Shown here piece by piece: positions 62,158 to 64,000 of a stretch of 64,000 bases of DNA. The DNA comes from SEAL01 sp032153715 (GTDB lineage Bacteria > Patescibacteriota > Saccharimonadia > Saccharimonadales > Saccharimonadaceae). Numbering within the stretch: position 1 is the first letter of the stretch; each line of letters opens with the position of its first letter. The DNA lies in the NCBI GenBank assembly GCA_032153715.1, contig JALDYR010000002.1, positions 282,960 through 346,959 of the forward strand, in the 5' to 3' direction. A program made the position numbers and the translations under genes. The notes beneath the pieces are model-generated. The model saw nothing but the letters and a program-made list of their open reading frames with translations, was not told the DNA's origin and searched no databases.

Positions 62158-64000
62158 AAAGGTACTCAAGGGCACACAATGGATGCCTAGACGTATATTA
62201 CCGAAGAAGGACGTGGAAGGCTGCGAAAAGTCTTGGGGAGCTGTCATCAAGCTTTGATCCAGGAATATCCGAATGGGGAAACCCAGCTAGAGTCATGTCT
62301 AGTTACTTCTACCTGAATATATAGGGTAGATAGAGGGAACCGCCTGAACTGAAACATCTTAGTAGGGCGAGGAAGAGAAAATAAATAATGATTCCGGGAG
62401 TAGTGGCGAGCGAAACTGGAAGAGCCCAAACCTTACAAGTTTTTGCCTGGTAATTTATTACCGGACAAATAAGTTGATAGACGAATACTTATAAGGGGTT
62501 GTGATATAACACGAGACCAAGTCAGAGTGCTGAAATTTATTTCAGTAATCTGATTTGCGATAACACTCTATCAGGTGTTAGTAAGGTAAGAAATCGGCGT
62601 GGTTAGCAGAATAATTTGAATGATTAACCAAAGGACGTGAAAGTCGTGTACGCGAAAACGACGCTGACCTTATACGTGTTTTATCGAGTAGGGCGGGGCA
62701 CGAGAAACCCTGTCTGAATCCGGCTGGACCACCAGCCAAGGCTAAATATAATATACGATCGATAGTGAACTAGTACAGCGATGGAAAGGTGAAAAGAACC
62801 CCGGGAGGGGAGTGAAATAGATCCTGAAATTGTGTGCCTACAAGGAGTCGGAGCTGGAATTTATTCTGGTGACGGCGTGCTTTTTGTAGAACGATCCAGC
62901 GAGTTAATTTCTAGTGCAAGGTTAAGTCAAGTGACGGAGCCACAGTGAAAGCGAGCCTGAATAGGGCGAATAAGTACTAGGGATTAGACCCGAAACCGGG
63001 TGACCTAACCATGGGCAGGTTGAAGCTACTGTAACAGGTAGTGAAGGACCGAACCGTCGTACGCAGCAAAGTGCTCGGATGACCTGTGGTTAGCGGTGAA
63101 ATGCCAATCGAACTCGGAGATAGCTGGTTCTCCTCGAAATAGCTTTAGGGCTAGCGTCGCGTAATTCGCATTTGGGGGTAGAGCTCTGTAAAGGACTGGG
63201 GCTGGCAACGGTACCCACCCTTAACAAACTACGAATACCAAATGTTTTTATCGCGGCAGTTAGAACGTCGGGGCTAAGCTCGGCGCTCGAAAGGGAAACA
63301 GCCCAGACCATCGTCTAAGGTCCCTAAATATATACTCAGTGGGAAACAAGGTGAGATTTCTTAAACAGCTAGGATGTTGGCTTAGAAGCAGCCATTCATT
63401 TAAAGAGTGCGTAACAGCTCACTAGTCAAGAGATCTTGCGTGGAAAATGTAACGGGGCTAAAGTATATTACCGAAGACATGGATGCATAATTTATTATGC
63501 GTGGTAGAGGAGCGTTCCTATCTGCAGTGAAGTTCAACTGGAAAGTTGGGTGGAGCGTTAGGAAGTGAGAATGCTGGAATGAGTAACCATAAGATAGGTG
63601 AGAATCCTGTCGGCCGTAAGAGCAAGGTTTCCTGAGCCATGGTAATCATCTCAGGGTTAGTCGGGCCTAAGCCGAGGCGCATAGCGTAGGCGATGGACAT
63701 CAGGTTAATATTCCTGAACCGGTTATAATTTGTACACTGTTCACGGTGAAGTAGTCGAAGCGGATTCATGGTATGTATCCGTCCAACCTAGCGGGAACGC
63801 AAAGGGAGTGAAAGCTGGTCTTCGGACTAGCGATTTTGATCAAAGCACTGGCTAGAAAAGCAGATGTACGTTAGGTTATAGCCGCCCGTACCGCAAACCA
63901 ACACAGGTGCTCGAGTCGAGTAGACTCAGGCTTACGAGAGAACCTTCGCTAAGGAACTCGGCAATACAGCGACCGTAACTTCGGGATAAGGTCTGCCCCC
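62158..64000 (+). rRNA. 23S ribosomal RNA, 3' end outside the window
   Basis: Begins near ggtactcaagggcacacaat (cf. the 5' domain of 23S) and contains conserved stretches such as atccgaatggggaaacccag and tagctggttctcctcgaaat. It runs off the window in domain III-IV, at gtaacttcgggataagg. No intron reading frame is seen in this part. Confidence 0.96.

Overview
This window looks like a chromosomal segment of a Candidatus Saccharibacteria (TM7, Patescibacteria/CPR) genome. The 16S rRNA gene (about 58744-60218) has TM7-like features: a U at the position equivalent to E. coli 912 with matching changes in its pairing partner, and a 530 loop that reads GGUCAUAC. Genes are small and tightly packed, TGA is used as a stop, and type IV pilus, sortase and surface-protein genes sit among translation genes. 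No amino-acid or nucleotide biosynthesis pathway is seen.

Layout. 1-4240: end of a secretory-lipase gene, tlyA, and a Ser-rich/His-Asp-rich surface protein followed by a sortase. 4254-5330: ychF. 5431-11001: a duplicated two-gene module (membrane TPR protein plus large VWA protein), directly followed by a full type IV pilus locus (11104-22767: pilM, N, O, a small membrane protein, B, T, C, major pilin, prepilin peptidase and four pilin-like genes). 22814-27439: XerD-type recombinase, uppP, ndk, tRNA-Arg, PH-domain protein, foldase, superoxide dismutase. 27473-30715: two paralogous cohesin-like surface proteins. 30833-34468: tRNAs Asp, Thr and Val, a glycosyltransferase, an NrdR-like protein without its zinc cysteines, and a 46-residue protein with a textbook promoter. 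34525-39293: T-box leader, thrS, an alkyltransferase-like protein, miaA, a winged-helix protein, an MBL-fold protein and rpmB. 39467-44016: Nudix, HD, M50 protease, a candidate ncRNA, a Nudix-RNase H fusion, rnpB and rplT-rpmI-infC. 44133-48300: comM, tmRNA, a short antisense-strand transcript and a roughly 450-nt structured ncRNA candidate. 48308-53472: a VirD4/TraG-like ATPase with membrane-protein neighbours. 53618-58551: gyrB-gyrA and a divergent PAP2 protein. 58565-64000: 16S, a small membrane protein, a tRNA operon (Ala, Val, Ile), a small gene and the start of 23S. The 16S and 23S genes have separate promoters.

Expression logic. At least ten transcription units have a -10 box ending only 6-9 nt before the start codon, which predicts leaderless mRNAs. 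Genes inside operons instead carry Shine-Dalgarno sites or overlapping stop/start codons. Much of the protein-coding content concerns the cell surface (pilus, VWA proteins, sortase substrate, cohesin-like proteins, glycosyltransferase, lipase), as expected for an episymbiont that attaches to a bacterial host.

The most unusual items are a tRNA-Ala-like minihelix with a G3:U70 pair and an ACCA end inside the tRNA operon spacer, the 450-nt structured RNA candidate, the duplicated VWA/TPR module beside the pilus locus, the His/Asp-rich protein with its sortase, and the zinc-less NrdR-like protein.
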